Shown here piece after piece: positions 41,887 through 50,097 of a stretch of DNA of 64,000 nucleotides. Source of the stretch: an uncultured Oscillospiraceae bacterium (GTDB lineage Bacteria; Bacillota; Clostridia; Oscillospirales; Ruminococcaceae); NCBI GenBank assembly GCA_910587335.1, contig CAJUMG010000004.1, forward strand, positions 5,267 to 69,266. Direction: 5' to 3'. The first letter of the stretch is position 1, and every line of letters starts with the position of its first letter. A program made the translations under genes and the position numbers. The notes under the pieces are model-generated. The model was not told the DNA's origin, ran no database searches, and saw only the letters and a list, made by a program, of their open reading frames with translations.

Positions 41887-43227
41887 TTAGGATCGGGAAA
41901 ACAGCGCAAAGTAAAACCCGTCGCTGCCATTTCGGTGGGGCATCAGCGTTGCGCTGGACACTCCATCCAGGCCCAAAAAGCGGGAGGTTTCCTCCGGCAG
42001 TATAGCAGCGGAAAAAGCCGGATGCTCTTTTAAAAAGCGCTCGGCAATTTCATCGTTTTCTCGCCGGTTCAGCGTACAGGTAGAGTAGAGCAATCGTCCA
42101 CCCTCCTGCACATATTGTGCGGCAGTCTGCAAAATTTTATACTGAATCGCGGGCAAATCCCGCAGGGTGTCCAAACTTTTGTAGCGGATTTCGGGTTTGC
42201 GCCGGATAATGCCAAGGCCAGAGCAAGGCACGTCGCACAAAACCCGGTCAAATTGGCCCAGTCCGGCGGAATAAACGCTTGCATCCGCCGCAAAAGCCCG
42301 GATACAGCAAAGGCCTAGCCGTTCCCCACCCACCTTAATCATCTCCGCTTTTTTGGGGTGCAGATCGGTCGCTATAATCTCTCCCTTATCTTCCATCCGC
42401 TGTGCCAAGGTAAAGGTTTTGCCTCCGGGAGCCGCACAACAGTCCAGCACCCGCATTCCCGGGCGCACATCCAGCGCCGACGCACACACCTGACTGGAGA
42501 GATCCTGAATATGGAATAACCCTTCCTGAAAAGCCCCAATCGCCTCCAAGCTCCCCGGTTGATGCAAAAGGATGCAATCCCGAAATTCGGAAAAGACCTC
42601 AGCCTCCACCATCTCCTCTTTCAGCCTGGTACATAACGCTTCTGCGCTGATCCGGCGGGTATTTACCCGAGCAAATAGCGGTGCGCGGCTTGTCATCCCC
42701 TGCAAAAGCACCTCCAGATCCTCTTGTGGGTACTGCTTTTGCCATAATTGTATCAACTGCCGAGGAATAGAATAGGTCAACGACAGCCATTGCAGGCGGT
42801 CTTTGTCCGGCTCCGGCAGATGGATTGTCCCACCATCCCGCAAAAAGGAACGCAATACGCCATTGATAAAACCAGCAGCCCGTCCCTTTCCCATTCGCTT
42901 TGCCAGTTCCACCGACTCATGGACAGCCGCCGCCTCCGGTACAGAATCCATCCAAACAATCTGGTAAACGGCAATGCGCAAAAGCTGACGCACCAACGGA
43001 TCTGTTTTTTCTTTCGGCAAGGAAGAATATTGGCCGATCGTATAATCTATCGGAATTTCTTTTTCTAAAACGCCGTAGAAAAGCGCACTGGCAAAAGCCC
43101 GTTCACGGGCCGCTGTCTTGTCCGACTGAAACCGCCGGTCCAAAATAATATTGGAATAGCTTTTGGAGTTTTCTACCCGCAAAAGGGCCTCCACTGCGAT
43201 TTGCCTGCCATTTTTCAACTGCGTCAC
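41887..43227 (-). CDS. rsmB: 16S rRNA m5C967 methyltransferase RsmB
   Basis: A 446-residue enzyme with an N-terminal NusB-like RNA-binding domain (about 1-140) and a C-terminal SAM methyltransferase. Motifs: DCCAAPGGKT for SAM, CDVPCSGLGI with the catalytic/resolving cysteine, and YSTCTLNRREND with the second cysteine. It methylates C5 of cytosine 967 in 16S rRNA. GTG 43227 starts the frame, but AGGTG lies 6 bases before TTG 43218, which may be the true start. Confidence 0.94.
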   Translation of the reverse strand: MTQLKNGRQIAVEALLRVENSKSYSNIILDRRFQSDKTAARERAFASALFYGVLEKEIPIDYTIGQYSSLPKEKTDPLVRQLLRIAVYQIVWMDSVPEAAAVHESVELAKRMGKGRAAGFINGVLRSFLRDGGTIHLPEPDKDRLQWLSLTYSIPRQLIQLWQKQYPQEDLEVLLQGMTSRAPLFARVNTRRISAEALCTRLKEEMVEAEVFSEFRDCILLHQPGSLEAIGAFQEGLFHIQDLSSQVCASALDVRPGMRVLDCCAAPGGKTFTLAQRMEDKGEIIATDLHPKKAEMIKVGGERLGLCCIRAFAADASVYSAGLGQFDRVLCDVPCSGLGIIRRKPEIRYKSLDTLRDLPAIQYKILQTAAQYVQEGGRLLYSTCTLNRRENDEIAERFLKEHPAFSAAILPEETSRFLGLDGVSSATLMPHRNGSDGFYFALFSRS

Positions 43228-43243
43228 CTAAAATCGTTTTTGT

Positions 43244-43942
43244 TTAATCATCCCGGCGGCGTCCGCCAAAAATGAGAACCAGCCGCAAAAGCTGTGCCAA
43301 AGCGGTCAGCAGCGCCGCCACATAGGTCATCGCCGCCGCCGACAACACCTTTCTCGCGCCTACAAGCTCCTCTGCTTCCAGCATTGCGGATTGTTCTAAT
43401 ACCTTCATTGCCCGGGAACTGGCGTTAAACTCTACCGGCAAGGTCACCAACTGGAACAGCGCCGCTGTAGCATAAAACAAAATGCCCACTAAAACAAGAG
43501 GCTGCAATTGGAACAAAAATCCCAATAAAATCAAAGGTACAGACAGTTGGGACCCGATTCTCGTCACCGGAATAATCGCGGTGCGAATCTTAATCGGCGC
43601 ATAGCCAGTAGCATGCTGCACTGCATGCCCCGCCTCGTGGGCCGCGACCCCAACCGCGGCTACCGAAGGCGATCCGTAAACTGAATCGGACAGGCGGATC
43701 ACCTGATCTTTCGGATCGTAGTGGTCGGTAAGGCTGCCGGCAATCCGCTCAATACGAATATGATACAGTCCGTTGGAATCTAAAATCATCCGGGCAGCGT
43801 CAGCGCCGGTATATCCCCGGTGACCATAGACAACGGAATATTTTTTAAAATTCGAAGAAACCATCATCTGTGCCCACAGGGCCAACAAGATGGATGGTAC
43901 GATTAAAATCCAGTAATATGGATCGAACAGATTGTAAAACAA
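43244..43942 (-). CDS. yugP: YugP-like membrane zinc metallopeptidase
   Basis: A 232-residue membrane protein of the YugP / putative zinc protease family. The active-site motif is AAHEAGHAVQHATG (HExxH), between an N-terminal anchor (about residues 10-26) and several C-terminal membrane segments with a conserved VEFNASSRAMKVLE stretch. Substrate unknown. It starts with TTG, 8 bases after GGAGG. It sits between fmt and rsmB, where Bacillus has no gene, so it is an insertion into an otherwise conserved cluster. Confidence 0.88.
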   Translation of the reverse strand: MFYNLFDPYYWILIVPSILLALWAQMMVSSNFKKYSVVYGHRGYTGADAARMILDSNGLYHIRIERIAGSLTDHYDPKDQVIRLSDSVYGSPSVAAVGVAAHEAGHAVQHATGYAPIKIRTAIIPVTRIGSQLSVPLILLGFLFQLQPLVLVGILFYATAALFQLVTLPVEFNASSRAMKVLEQSAMLEAEELVGARKVLSAAAMTYVAALLTALAQLLRLVLIFGGRRRDD

Positions 43943-44040
43943 AAGCTAAGCCTCCTTGTTCAGAAAAGCCTCTAACGATCGGCTATGGAATTTCTTTTTG
44001 CAAAAGCAGTATTCATTAAAAATTATACCGATAAATTATG

Positions 44041-44976
44041 TCATTCTGATGGGCAGGATGTAAATTTTTTTTCCACATCAAAGCGAAGGCCCCGCAAAAA
44101 GTCCTCTCCCCGCATCCGCTTGCCGCCTTGGGGCTGTACCTCTAAAAGCTCCAGCGACCCTTCTCCACAGCTGACAATCATCCGTTTTCCACCGGTAAGA
44201 AAGCCCGGCTCGCCTTTCTGGTCATAGAGCGGCGCAGCCCTGTGAATTTTTATCATCTTATCCCCCAGATAAGCGTAAGCGCCCGGCCAGGGAGATACGC
44301 CCCGAATCAAATCGTATAATTTGTAGGCCGGCTGGGAAAAGTCCAGCGCTCCGTCAGATTTTTTGAGCATTGGCGCATAGGTCGCCCGACCCTCGTCCTG
44401 AACCGTGCGGACCGCCTCGCCCGCCTCCAACCGCTTTAGGGTATGCAGCAGAAGATTCGCCCCCAAATCCGCCAGACGATCCATTAGCTCTCCCGCCGTT
44501 TCATCCGGTCCAATGGTGGTGGATTCCTGCTCTAAAATATCGCCGGTGTCCATCCCTTCCCCCATAAACATGGTGGTTACGCCGGTCGTTTTTTCCCCAT
44601 TGATCACGCTCCATTGCACCGGTCCTGCACCGCGATATTGGGGAAGCAACGAAGCATGAACATTGATGCAGCCATATGGCGGAAGTTCCAGAATCTCTTT
44701 TGGCAGTATCCTTCCATAAGCCGCGACAACAATCACATCCGGCTGCAATTCTTTTAAAATGCCCGCTGCGGTACCATCACGCATTTTTTCCGGCTGATAC
44801 ACCGGTATCTGCCGGGACTGAGCCAATTCCTTCACCGGCGGCGGCACCAGCTTATAGCCCCGCCCTTTGGGCCGGTCTGGCTGGGAAAAAACCCCTACCA
44901 CCTGGTGCGGACTATCCAATAAAGCCTGTAGCGTAGGTACTGCAAAATCCGGGGTGCCCATATATACGATACGCAA
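44041..44976 (-). CDS. fmt: Methionyl-tRNA formyltransferase
   Basis: A 311-residue enzyme that formylates initiator Met-tRNA. The N-terminal MGTPDFAVPTLQAL and the catalytic INVHASLLPQYRGAGP (Asn-His-Ser region) are diagnostic, and the C-terminal domain from about residue 205 carries GVSPWPGAYAYL. Start at TTG 44976, with AAGGTG 7 bases upstream. Located after def (25-base gap), as is usual; formyl groups put on by Fmt are removed by Def. Confidence 0.96.
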   Translation of the reverse strand: MRIVYMGTPDFAVPTLQALLDSPHQVVGVFSQPDRPKGRGYKLVPPPVKELAQSRQIPVYQPEKMRDGTAAGILKELQPDVIVVAAYGRILPKEILELPPYGCINVHASLLPQYRGAGPVQWSVINGEKTTGVTTMFMGEGMDTGDILEQESTTIGPDETAGELMDRLADLGANLLLHTLKRLEAGEAVRTVQDEGRATYAPMLKKSDGALDFSQPAYKLYDLIRGVSPWPGAYAYLGDKMIKIHRAAPLYDQKGEPGFLTGGKRMIVSCGEGSLELLEVQPQGGKRMRGEDFLRGLRFDVEKKFTSCPSE

Positions 44977-45000
44977 TATTTTTCACCTTACTTATAACGA

Positions 45001-45474
45001 TTATTTCCAGTTTCCGTCTTCATCCTGGTGCAGCATCCGAATCGCAATGTCTTTAAACAGCCGACCATCCAGGTGATCGCACTCATGGCAGATAGCGCGC
45101 GCTAAAAGCTGCTCTCCTTCCAGTACGAATTCGTTTCCATGCCGGTCCTGCGCCTTGACCGCAACTTTTTCCGGCCGGCGAACCAACGCGTATTCCCCCG
45201 GACTGGAAAGGCAGCCCTCCGCCTCGTCCAACGCCCCTGCCTGTGAGATGATCTGCGGGTTTATTAGCTCGTACAGCTTCTCTCCGCAATCAATCACCAC
45301 AACCCGGCGCAGCACCCCAACCTGCGGGGCTGCCAGGCCAACGCCGTTTCCCTCGTACATCGTCTGCGCCATGTCATCCAACAAAATGGCCAAACGTTCA
45401 TCAAATTTTTCTACCGGGCGGCAAACCTTGCGCAGGCAGTCGTCCCCTTCTTTTACAATTTCCCGAATCGCCAA
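45001..45474 (-). CDS. def: Peptide deformylase
   Basis: A 157-residue metalloenzyme that removes N-formyl groups from nascent proteins. All three motifs are visible: GVGLAAPQVG, EGCLSSPG (metal Cys) and HECDHLDG (metal histidines). The length and the ECLS-type EGCLS form indicate a class I/III-like bacterial enzyme. Start at TTG with AGGAGG 7 bases upstream. Preceded by priA (12-base gap) and followed by fmt. Confidence 0.96.
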   Translation of the reverse strand: MAIREIVKEGDDCLRKVCRPVEKFDERLAILLDDMAQTMYEGNGVGLAAPQVGVLRRVVVIDCGEKLYELINPQIISQAGALDEAEGCLSSPGEYALVRRPEKVAVKAQDRHGNEFVLEGEQLLARAICHECDHLDGRLFKDIAIRMLHQDEDGNWK

Positions 45475-45486
45475 AATATTTCCTCC

Positions 45487-47940
45487 TTACATGGAACCGT
45501 CGTAATATAAATCGCCAAAAACAAAAACCTGCTTATTCTGCGGATCCTTTCCCGATCTGACCAGAAGGCTGGCGATCATCCGGCGGAAATCCGCGGTATT
45601 TTTACATTTAATCAATATTTTGTAGCGGTATTTCCCGCTGACCTTCACAATCATGCTGGCCGTGGGGCCCAGTACCCGCAGCGGAAGGTGAGGGAACTCC
45701 CTTGCCGCCGTTTGCTTTAAATCCTTCAAAAACCGCCTTGCCGCTTCGATCACCTGTGATTCCATCGGCCCGGAAAAGCCGATTGCACAGATACTGCAAA
45801 AAGGTGGATACAGCATGATCTTGCGGCCCAGAATCTCTTCTCGAAAAAAGCCTTCGTAATCCTGGCCGGACGCCTGTTCGATGACTTTATTGTCCGGTAC
45901 AAATGTCTGAATCATTGCCCGGCCGTGTTTTTCCCCGCGGCCGCTGCGGCCAATTACCTGGGTAATAAGGCTGAAGGTTCTCTCCTGACACTTAAAATCG
46001 TCGCCAAACAGCGAAGCGTCCGCCGCCAGCACACCTACAAGCGTTACCTGTGGAAAATGCAGGCCCTTTGCCACCATCTGGGTGCCGATCATAATATCGT
46101 AATCTCCACTCGCAAAGGCTTTGAACTTTTCACTATGGGCATTTTTGGTCATGGTGGTATCCGCATCCATCCGCAAAATCCGCGCCTTTGGGAAAAGCTC
46201 GTGTAGCTCCTCTTCCAGCTTTTGGGTGCCAATACCCTGATAGCGCAGATAGCTGCCGCCGCAGACCGGACATTTTTCATCCGCCGGACGGGAATAACCG
46301 CAATAGTGGCACAACAGCCTTTTGTTGGCCGCATGATAGGTCATGGCGATACTGCAATTGGGGCAGACCGCCGCCGTATTGCAGCCGGTGCAGATCACCT
46401 TGGTATGATACCCCCGCCGGTTTAAAAGCAGGATTGTCTGTTCACCCTTTGCCAGATTTTCTTCCATCTGGGCCAACAGCTCCCGGCTCAGCGCCAAATC
46501 GTTCCCTTCTCGCAGCTGCTGCCCCATGTCAACAATCTCGACATTTGGCAGCAAAGCGCCGCCATACCGCTCTTCTAGCCGCACCAGTCGATAGGCGCCT
46601 TTCTGCGCATAATAATAGCTTTCTACCGACGGTGTGGCGGAAGCCAATACCAATAGACAGTTGTTTTGGGCGCTGCGAAACCGCGCTACATCCCGGGCGT
46701 GGAAACGGGGACTCGCCTCTGACTTATAGGTATGCTCCTGCTCTTCATCTATAATAATAAGCCCCAGATTGGTAAACGGGGCGAATATGGCCGATCGGGT
46801 TCCTACTGCAATGCAAACCTGTCCCGCCCGAATCTTTTTCCACTGATCCATCCTCTCACCCAATGAAAGGCCGCTGTGTTGTATCGCCACCTTCTCTCCA
46901 AAGACAGCGGTAAACGCCGCGATTGCCTGAGGTGTCAAAGAAATTTCCGGCACCAGGACAATGGTTTGTTTTCCCTCTTCCACCGCCTGTGCAATCAGCC
47001 TCAAGTAAACCTGGGTTTTGCCGCTGCCGGTCACACCATACAAAAGGGCTGTAGAAGCTTCTCCTTTTTCATATTCTTCTAAAAGGCTCTGATACGCCTG
47101 CTGCTGCTGCCGTGTCAAAGGAGGGAGCTGCTTTGACCCTGACTCCAATGCCGGCTCCTGCCGCAGAACCTCCGCATCGTAATAATAAAGCAAGCCCTTG
47201 TTATGCAGCGCGCGAAAGACCGCTTCGGTCACCCCGGTAAAATAGATGGTTTCTCGGACCGAAGCTGTTTCCACCGTCCGCAAAAAATCCATGACCTCCT
47301 TTTGTTTAGGGGTCAAACGGACAGTTGCCAGCTCATTTTCCTTGGAGGACAGTGCCAGCATCCGAACCGTTTCATCCTTCATTCGGCGGGTGGCGACCTC
47401 TTCTCGGACCAAAATCCCTTTCTGCCGCATCTTATCGAGAATGGAACTTTCTGCCGACAAACCCAAAAGGCCCAGCAATTTTTCCTCCGGCACCTCTGCT
47501 TTTCGCTGGTCCAGGTAGGAAGCAATCTCCCGCTCATCCTCTCCCAGCTTTTCCCAATCTCGGTCCCATAAAGGGGAAAGCTGATATCCATAGCGCACCC
47601 GGTAACCGATTCCACCAGGCAAAATAGCCTTTACCGCGTCAAAATAGGAGCAGAAGGTGGTCTCTTTTAAAAATGAAACCAACCGCAAAAGCTCCGGCGA
47701 AAGGATCGGTTCGTTATCCAGCAGCAAGATAACCGGTTTGAGCTTTTCCAGACTTTTCACCTTTACCCGGTCGAGCACAATTCCCTGACGCTTGCGGTTT
47801 CCGCCGCCAAAAGGCACCAGTACCCGCATTCCCGGCTGCAAAACGGCTGCAAATTGGGTGGGGATCGCATAACTGTACAGCTTATCAAAATGGTAAGCCG
47901 CCTTATCCACCGCGACACAGACCGCTTCATAAGGTAAAAT
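45487..47940 (-). CDS. priA: Primosomal protein N' (PriA helicase), apparent AUU start
   Basis: An 817-residue 3'-5' helicase that restarts stalled replication forks. The N-terminal 3'BD is followed by a winged helix, the helicase core (GVTGSGKTQ P-loop near residue 295, DEEQEHTYKS box) and a zinc region (CTGCNTAAVCPNC, CHYCGYS, CPVCGG). A GTG at 47910 opens the obvious frame, but the conserved first strand (EAVCVAVD) is encoded upstream of it. An ATT at 47940 lies 6 bases after GGAGAGG and is the only in-frame codon that restores it, so AUU initiation is proposed. Confidence 0.93.
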   Translation of the reverse strand: MLPYEAVCVAVDKAAYHFDKLYSYAIPTQFAAVLQPGMRVLVPFGGGNRKRQGIVLDRVKVKSLEKLKPVILLLDNEPILSPELLRLVSFLKETTFCSYFDAVKAILPGGIGYRVRYGYQLSPLWDRDWEKLGEDEREIASYLDQRKAEVPEEKLLGLLGLSAESSILDKMRQKGILVREEVATRRMKDETVRMLALSSKENELATVRLTPKQKEVMDFLRTVETASVRETIYFTGVTEAVFRALHNKGLLYYYDAEVLRQEPALESGSKQLPPLTRQQQQAYQSLLEEYEKGEASTALLYGVTGSGKTQVYLRLIAQAVEEGKQTIVLVPEISLTPQAIAAFTAVFGEKVAIQHSGLSLGERMDQWKKIRAGQVCIAVGTRSAIFAPFTNLGLIIIDEEQEHTYKSEASPRFHARDVARFRSAQNNCLLVLASATPSVESYYYAQKGAYRLVRLEERYGGALLPNVEIVDMGQQLREGNDLALSRELLAQMEENLAKGEQTILLLNRRGYHTKVICTGCNTAAVCPNCSIAMTYHAANKRLLCHYCGYSRPADEKCPVCGGSYLRYQGIGTQKLEEELHELFPKARILRMDADTTMTKNAHSEKFKAFASGDYDIMIGTQMVAKGLHFPQVTLVGVLAADASLFGDDFKCQERTFSLITQVIGRSGRGEKHGRAMIQTFVPDNKVIEQASGQDYEGFFREEILGRKIMLYPPFCSICAIGFSGPMESQVIEAARRFLKDLKQTAAREFPHLPLRVLGPTASMIVKVSGKYRYKILIKCKNTADFRRMIASLLVRSGKDPQNKQVFVFGDLYYDGSM

Positions 47941-47954
47941 GGAAATCCTCTCCT

Positions 47955-48176
47955 TTATTTCTCCGGCGTTTCTCCAATATTTTCCGGTTCAACAATTTTA
48001 TATTTGCCCGAGGCAATCTCATTCACTGCGATTTTAACCGGCTTTTCTGTCAGAACAATATGTTCCTCTTCCGCGTCCTGCGCAATTTGACGAGCTCTTT
48101 TCGCCACCGCAATTACCAAGCTATAGTAGCTTTGTCCTTCTTTCAAAATCTCATTTACAGCAGGTCTTTGCATCAT
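47955..48176 (-). CDS. rpoZ: RNA polymerase omega subunit
   Basis: A 73-residue protein. KEGQSYYSLVIAVAKRARQIA matches the conserved omega helix that wraps the beta' C-terminus, and the acidic tail (about 60-73) is typical of Firmicutes. It stabilises RNA polymerase assembly. The start is ATG 48176 or ATG 48173, since GAGGTGG precedes both; the longer frame to 48191 overlaps gmk. The usual neighbour coaBC is missing and priA follows directly. Confidence 0.88.
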   Translation of the reverse strand: MMQRPAVNEILKEGQSYYSLVIAVAKRARQIAQDAEEEHIVLTEKPVKIAVNEIASGKYKIVEPENIGETPEK

Positions 48177-48777
48177 CTTCCACCTCTTCAATAAATTTAT
48201 TTAGATATCTGGCGGTGTGTTTCGCCGCGCAAACAATCTGCTCCAGTTGGCTGGCTGCTTCTTCCACTGTCTGATTAACCAAAATATAATCATACCGCTT
48301 TGCCGCTTCCATCTCTCTGGCGGCATTGGACAGACGCCGCGCGACCGTGGTCTCGTCTTCGGTACCCCGACCGGACAAACGGCGGCTCAGCTCTGTAAAA
48401 GACGGCGGCATGACAAAAACAAGCACCGCGTCGGGACATTGCTCCTTCACCTGCAAAGCGCCCTGAACCTCAATTTCCAACACGACGTCGATTCCTTTTT
48501 CCAAGTTTTCCTCCACCGCTTTGCGTGGTGTGCCATAACAATTTCCTGCAAACTGCGCATGTTCTAAAAAGCCTTTGCGCTCCACCAGCTGGTCAAACTC
48601 CTTTTGGCTCAGAAAAAAGTAATGCTGACCGTGGATCTCCCCTTCTCGCGGGGCGCGTGTGGTCGCGGAAACCGAAAAAGCCGTATGGGGGTGCCTGCTT
48701 AGATATTCCTTCAGCACCGTTCCTTTTCCCACGCCGGACGGCCCGGAAAAAACAAGTAAAAGCCCCTTTTTATTCAT
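48151..48777 (-). CDS. gmk: Guanylate kinase
   Basis: A 208-residue nucleotide kinase converting GMP to GDP with ATP. The P-loop is FSGPSGVGKGTVL and the GMP-binding stretch includes TTRAPREGE and GVDVVLEIEVQGA. ATG 48777 is supported by GGAGG 6 bases upstream; the frame extends to 48855 but overlaps remA. Position remA-gmk-rpoZ is the conserved Firmicutes order. Confidence 0.95.
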   Translation of the reverse strand: MNKKGLLLVFSGPSGVGKGTVLKEYLSRHPHTAFSVSATTRAPREGEIHGQHYFFLSQKEFDQLVERKGFLEHAQFAGNCYGTPRKAVEENLEKGIDVVLEIEVQGALQVKEQCPDAVLVFVMPPSFTELSRRLSGRGTEDETTVARRLSNAAREMEAAKRYDYILVNQTVEEAASQLEQIVCAAKHTARYLNKFIEEVEDDAKTCCK

Positions 48778-49033
48778 TTGCCTCCAGCTCCTCATCCTCT
48801 TCGTCAGACAGGCGGTTCGCCACCGTTTCCGGCTGGACCGCCGAAAGCAAAACATGATCCGAATCCGTAATAATCACCGCCCGGGTGCGCCGGCCGTAGG
48901 TTGCGTCAATCAATACGCCCCGCTCTCTGGCATCCTGAATAATCCGCTTAATGGGAGCGGATTCCGGGCTGACGATCGCCACCAGACGATTTGCCGAAAC
49001 CATATTGCCAAATCCTATATTGATCAGTTTCAT
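48770..49033 (-). CDS. remA: RemA/DUF370 family DNA-binding regulator
   Basis: An 87-residue protein of the DUF370/RemA family. LINIGFGNMVSANRLVAIVSPESAPIKR is the signature N-terminus (given here as adjoining motifs) and DATYGRRTRAVIITDSDHVLLS follows. In Bacillus subtilis RemA binds DNA as a ring-like oligomer and activates matrix and osmoprotection genes. It overlaps gmk by 8 bases and follows yicC by 20 bases. Whether it controls biofilm genes here is unknown. Confidence 0.9.
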   Translation of the reverse strand: MKLINIGFGNMVSANRLVAIVSPESAPIKRIIQDARERGVLIDATYGRRTRAVIITDSDHVLLSAVQPETVANRLSDEEDEELEANE

Positions 49034-49053
49034 CTTTGCCCATCCTTTTCGGT

Positions 49054-49932
49054 CTATTCGATATTTTGGATCTGTTCCCGGATTTTTTCAATTTCACTTT
49101 TTATATCCACTACAACCCGGGCAATTTCAATATCCTGCGCTTTTGAACCAATGGTGTTGGCTTCTCGATTGAATTCCTGAATCAAAAAATCCAGCTTGCG
49201 GCCCACCGGTCCCGCCTGCTCCATAATCGCGCGGAACTGATCAATGTGGCTGCGCAGACGCACCGTTTCCTCCGCCACCGCGATTTTTTCCGCATAGATG
49301 GCCGCTTCGGTTAAAATACGCTGCTCATCAATCTGGGTGTTGCCCAACACCTCGCTGATTTTACGATACAGTTTGGCACGGTATTCCTCCACCGTTTTGG
49401 GCGAACGCTCCTCGACCTTTTCCACTGCCCGAAGGATAAAACCCAGTCTCTCCTCCAGATCCTCCTTCATTTTAGAGCCTTCCGCTTCACGCATCTGAAC
49501 AAATCGGTCCGAGGCTTGTTCCGCCGCCTGCAAAACATCCGACCAGATCGTCTCTTCGTCCTCTGTCTCCTTCGTAACCGTAAAGATGTCCGAAAAACGC
49601 GAGATCGTACTCAGAGAAAGATCATCGGTCAATCTCAAAGGTTCCTGCAATGTGCGCAGCGCCTGCACATAAGAGGCTGCCAGCTCCTGGTTCACCTGTA
49701 CGCTGGCCGTGGTTCCCTCCACCGTTTGAATACTGACGTTTACATCTACTTTGCCGCGAGAAAGCTTTCCCTGTAAATAGTTTTTCAACCGGCTTTCCAA
49801 AAATCCGTAGCTTCGGGGAACGCGGGAAGAAAACTCAAAATAGCGGTGGTTGACCGAACGAATCTCCACCAGGATATTCCGTCCGTCTATCAGCGCTTCC
49901 GCCCGGCCATAGCCGGTCATACTTCTGATCAT
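49054..49932 (-). CDS. yicC: YicC-family endoribonuclease
   Basis: A 292-residue protein of the YicC/YloC family, starting with MIRSMTGYGRAEA and ending with the DUF1732 region (EFNREANTIGSKAQD), both signature segments. YicC family members have been linked to RNA cleavage and small-RNA turnover. It is the first gene of the long cluster and lies behind a clear promoter at 50014-50042. The start overlaps nothing upstream. Confidence 0.92.
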   Translation of the reverse strand: MIRSMTGYGRAEALIDGRNILVEIRSVNHRYFEFSSRVPRSYGFLESRLKNYLQGKLSRGKVDVNVSIQTVEGTTASVQVNQELAASYVQALRTLQEPLRLTDDLSLSTISRFSDIFTVTKETEDEETIWSDVLQAAEQASDRFVQMREAEGSKMKEDLEERLGFILRAVEKVEERSPKTVEEYRAKLYRKISEVLGNTQIDEQRILTEAAIYAEKIAVAEETVRLRSHIDQFRAIMEQAGPVGRKLDFLIQEFNREANTIGSKAQDIEIARVVVDIKSEIEKIREQIQNIE

Positions 49933-50013
49933 CTGACAAAACCTCGATTATCGAATCTTTACCAGGTTTTTTCCCTTGTTTCCAAAAAAGGTCTACAAAC
50001 CCAGTATTTTATT

Positions 50014-50042
50014 ATTTTACTATGTTTTCTCCTCTTTTGCAA
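50014..50042 (-). promoter_or_regulatory. Promoter of the yicC-remA-gmk cluster
   Basis: On the minus strand TTGCAA (50037-50042), a 17-base spacer and TAAAAT (50014-50019), about 75 bases before yicC. Confidence 0.65.
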
Positions 50043-50054
50043 TGATTCCATACG

Positions 50055-50089
50055 AAAAAGGGAGAAGCCTTTTTGACCGGACTTCTCCC
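50055..50089 (-). terminator. Intrinsic terminator after pncB
   Basis: GGGAGAAG (50060-50067) with CTTCTCCC (50082-50089), and on the minus strand a following TTTTTCG run. Confidence 0.8.
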
Positions 50090-50097
50090 CAAACGCT

